Part shown: positions 63,318-64,000 of the stretch, one piece after another
How positions within the stretch are numbered: the stretch's first letter is position 1
How the letters are laid out: the number at the start of each line of letters is the position of its first letter
DNA from: Acanthornis magna
Taxonomy: Eukaryota > Chordata > Aves > Passeriformes > Acanthizidae
Assembly (NCBI GenBank): GCA_036785705.1
Contig: JAWUZG010000052.1
Span: forward strand, 2,232,001-2,296,000
Direction: 5' to 3'
Length of the DNA: 64,000 bases
Notes under the pieces: generated by a model
What the model was told of the DNA's origin: nothing
Databases searched by the model: none
What the model saw: only the letters and a program-made list of their open reading frames with translations
Program-made: the position numbers and the translations under genes

Positions 63318-63692
63318 CAGTCACAGAATCATAGAATATGCTGAGTTGGAGGGGACCCATCAGGATCGAGTCCAACTCCTGGCTCTGCACAGGACCATCC
63401 CCAAGAGTCACGTCATGTCCCTGAGAGCATTGTCCAAACAGTGCTTGAACTCTGTCAGCCTTGGTGCTGTGACCACTGACCTGGGGAGCTGTTCCAGTGC
63501 CCAGTCACCCTCTGGGGGAAAAGCTTTTTCCTGATATCCAGCCTAAGCCTTCCCTGACACAGTTTCATGCCATTCCCTCAAGCTCTTTCGCTGGTCATGA
63601 GAGTGAAAAGTTTGTCCCCTGCCTCTCTGCTTGCCCTTGTGAGGATGTTGAAGACTTCAATGAGGCCTCCCTCAGTCTTCTCTCTGCTGACA
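63318..63692 (-). mobile_element. CR1 LINE 3' part, long antisense copy
   Basis: CAGTCACAGAATCATAGAAT is the antisense 3' terminus, followed by 'gctgagttggaggggaccca' and 'tcgagtccaactcctggct'. Further in are 'gagctgttccagtgcccag', 'agctttttcctgatatccag' and 'aggcctccctcagtcttctc'. About 375 bp, well preserved, and of a different subfamily from the other CR1s here. Its 3' end is the part shared with the SINE tail. Plus-strand frames at 63148-63818 overlap it and are not genes. Confidence 0.93.
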
Positions 63693-64000
63693 TCCTATAC
63701 CTTCCTACACAAGCCTGAAATGCCTGCTGCTCCTTTAGGGCTGTTCCCAAGTGTATTAAGGCATTGCCATCTGCCAGCTACACTGTGGGGAAATAGCTCT
63801 TACAGGGAGCATGAGTAAAGAGGGTGGAAGAGCTGCAGCTGGAACTCATAAAATATCTTGAGGAAGGAAGTTGCAGAGAAAGTACAGATATTAGTTTTCT
63901 GAAAACTGCAAAGTGGTGTGACATTCACCAGGAAAGTTTCTCCAGTATTACTAAATGCAGGAGGAGGCAAGACCAGGACTGAGGTATTTGAAAGAAAAGT
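63693..64000. other. Unique DNA to the window end
   Basis: No gene or repeat was recognised in the last 300 bp. The first part might still be badly decayed CR1. Confidence 0.4.

Noticed and set aside
1..64000. CRISPR arrays, bacterial operons, rRNA genes, mitochondrial insertions
   Set aside because: No regularly spaced repeats, ribosome binding sites, rRNA-like or mitochondrial-like stretches were seen. The sequence is vertebrate nuclear DNA.

Overview
The window looks like a piece of a bird chromosome, most likely from a passerine. It is AT-rich, CpG-poor and full of stop codons. It carries many 5'-truncated CR1 LINE copies whose 3' ends finish in the ATTCTATG-type octamer repeats typical of birds. 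It also holds two avian-type retroviral LTR sequences, an avian ERVL-like provirus, and a tRNA-Ile-derived SINE with a CR1 tail of the kind known from songbirds. I recognise no host protein-coding gene, rRNA, functional tRNA or CRISPR array. Most open frames away from the provirus are short chance frames without a family signature. The window is best read as intergenic or deep-intron DNA. Small exons of a long gene cannot be excluded by eye.

Layout. 1-20 kb: mostly unique AT-rich DNA with CR1 pieces near 1.4, 2.1, 3.3, 7.4, 8.3 and 10.8 kb, and a degenerate duplicated block at about 10.5-11.0 and 12.6-12.9 kb. 20-38 kb: a 57-bp tandem duplication (20.3 kb), an RFX-like palindrome (21.4 kb), an LTR scrap next to a purine tract (22 kb), young CR1s (23.0, 26.1, 31.1, 37.6 kb), much older CR1-like copies (22.2, 32.0, 33.9 kb) and an inverted LTR without internal sequence (28.9-29.4 kb).

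38,653-43,508: a broken endogenous retrovirus bounded by a 5-bp target-site duplication (ACAGA). It has a complete 5' LTR and a leader frame encoding an unusual multi-hydrophobic protein. These are followed by gag, an aspartic protease, reverse transcriptase with YIDD, and RNase H. It ends in a deletion that removes the rest of pol, including integrase, and the first two thirds of the 3' LTR. Stops and frameshifts interrupt every gene, so it is a fossil. No env is present.

43.5-64 kb: unique AT-rich DNA with simple repeats, a short interstitial telomeric array (46.83 kb) followed by a TTAGA array, CR1 copies at 48.4 and 63.3 kb, a pure (CCAAA)9 run at 60.3 kb and the SINE at 61.4 kb. The SINE tail can be matched directly to the CR1 end 2 kb downstream.

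No new gene system is evident. The most unusual items are the membrane-protein-like leader frame of the provirus, the doubled primer-binding-like motif behind its 5' LTR, the telomeric island, and the unclassified repeated block at 10.5/12.6 kb. Family names are from recognition by eye; no search was run.
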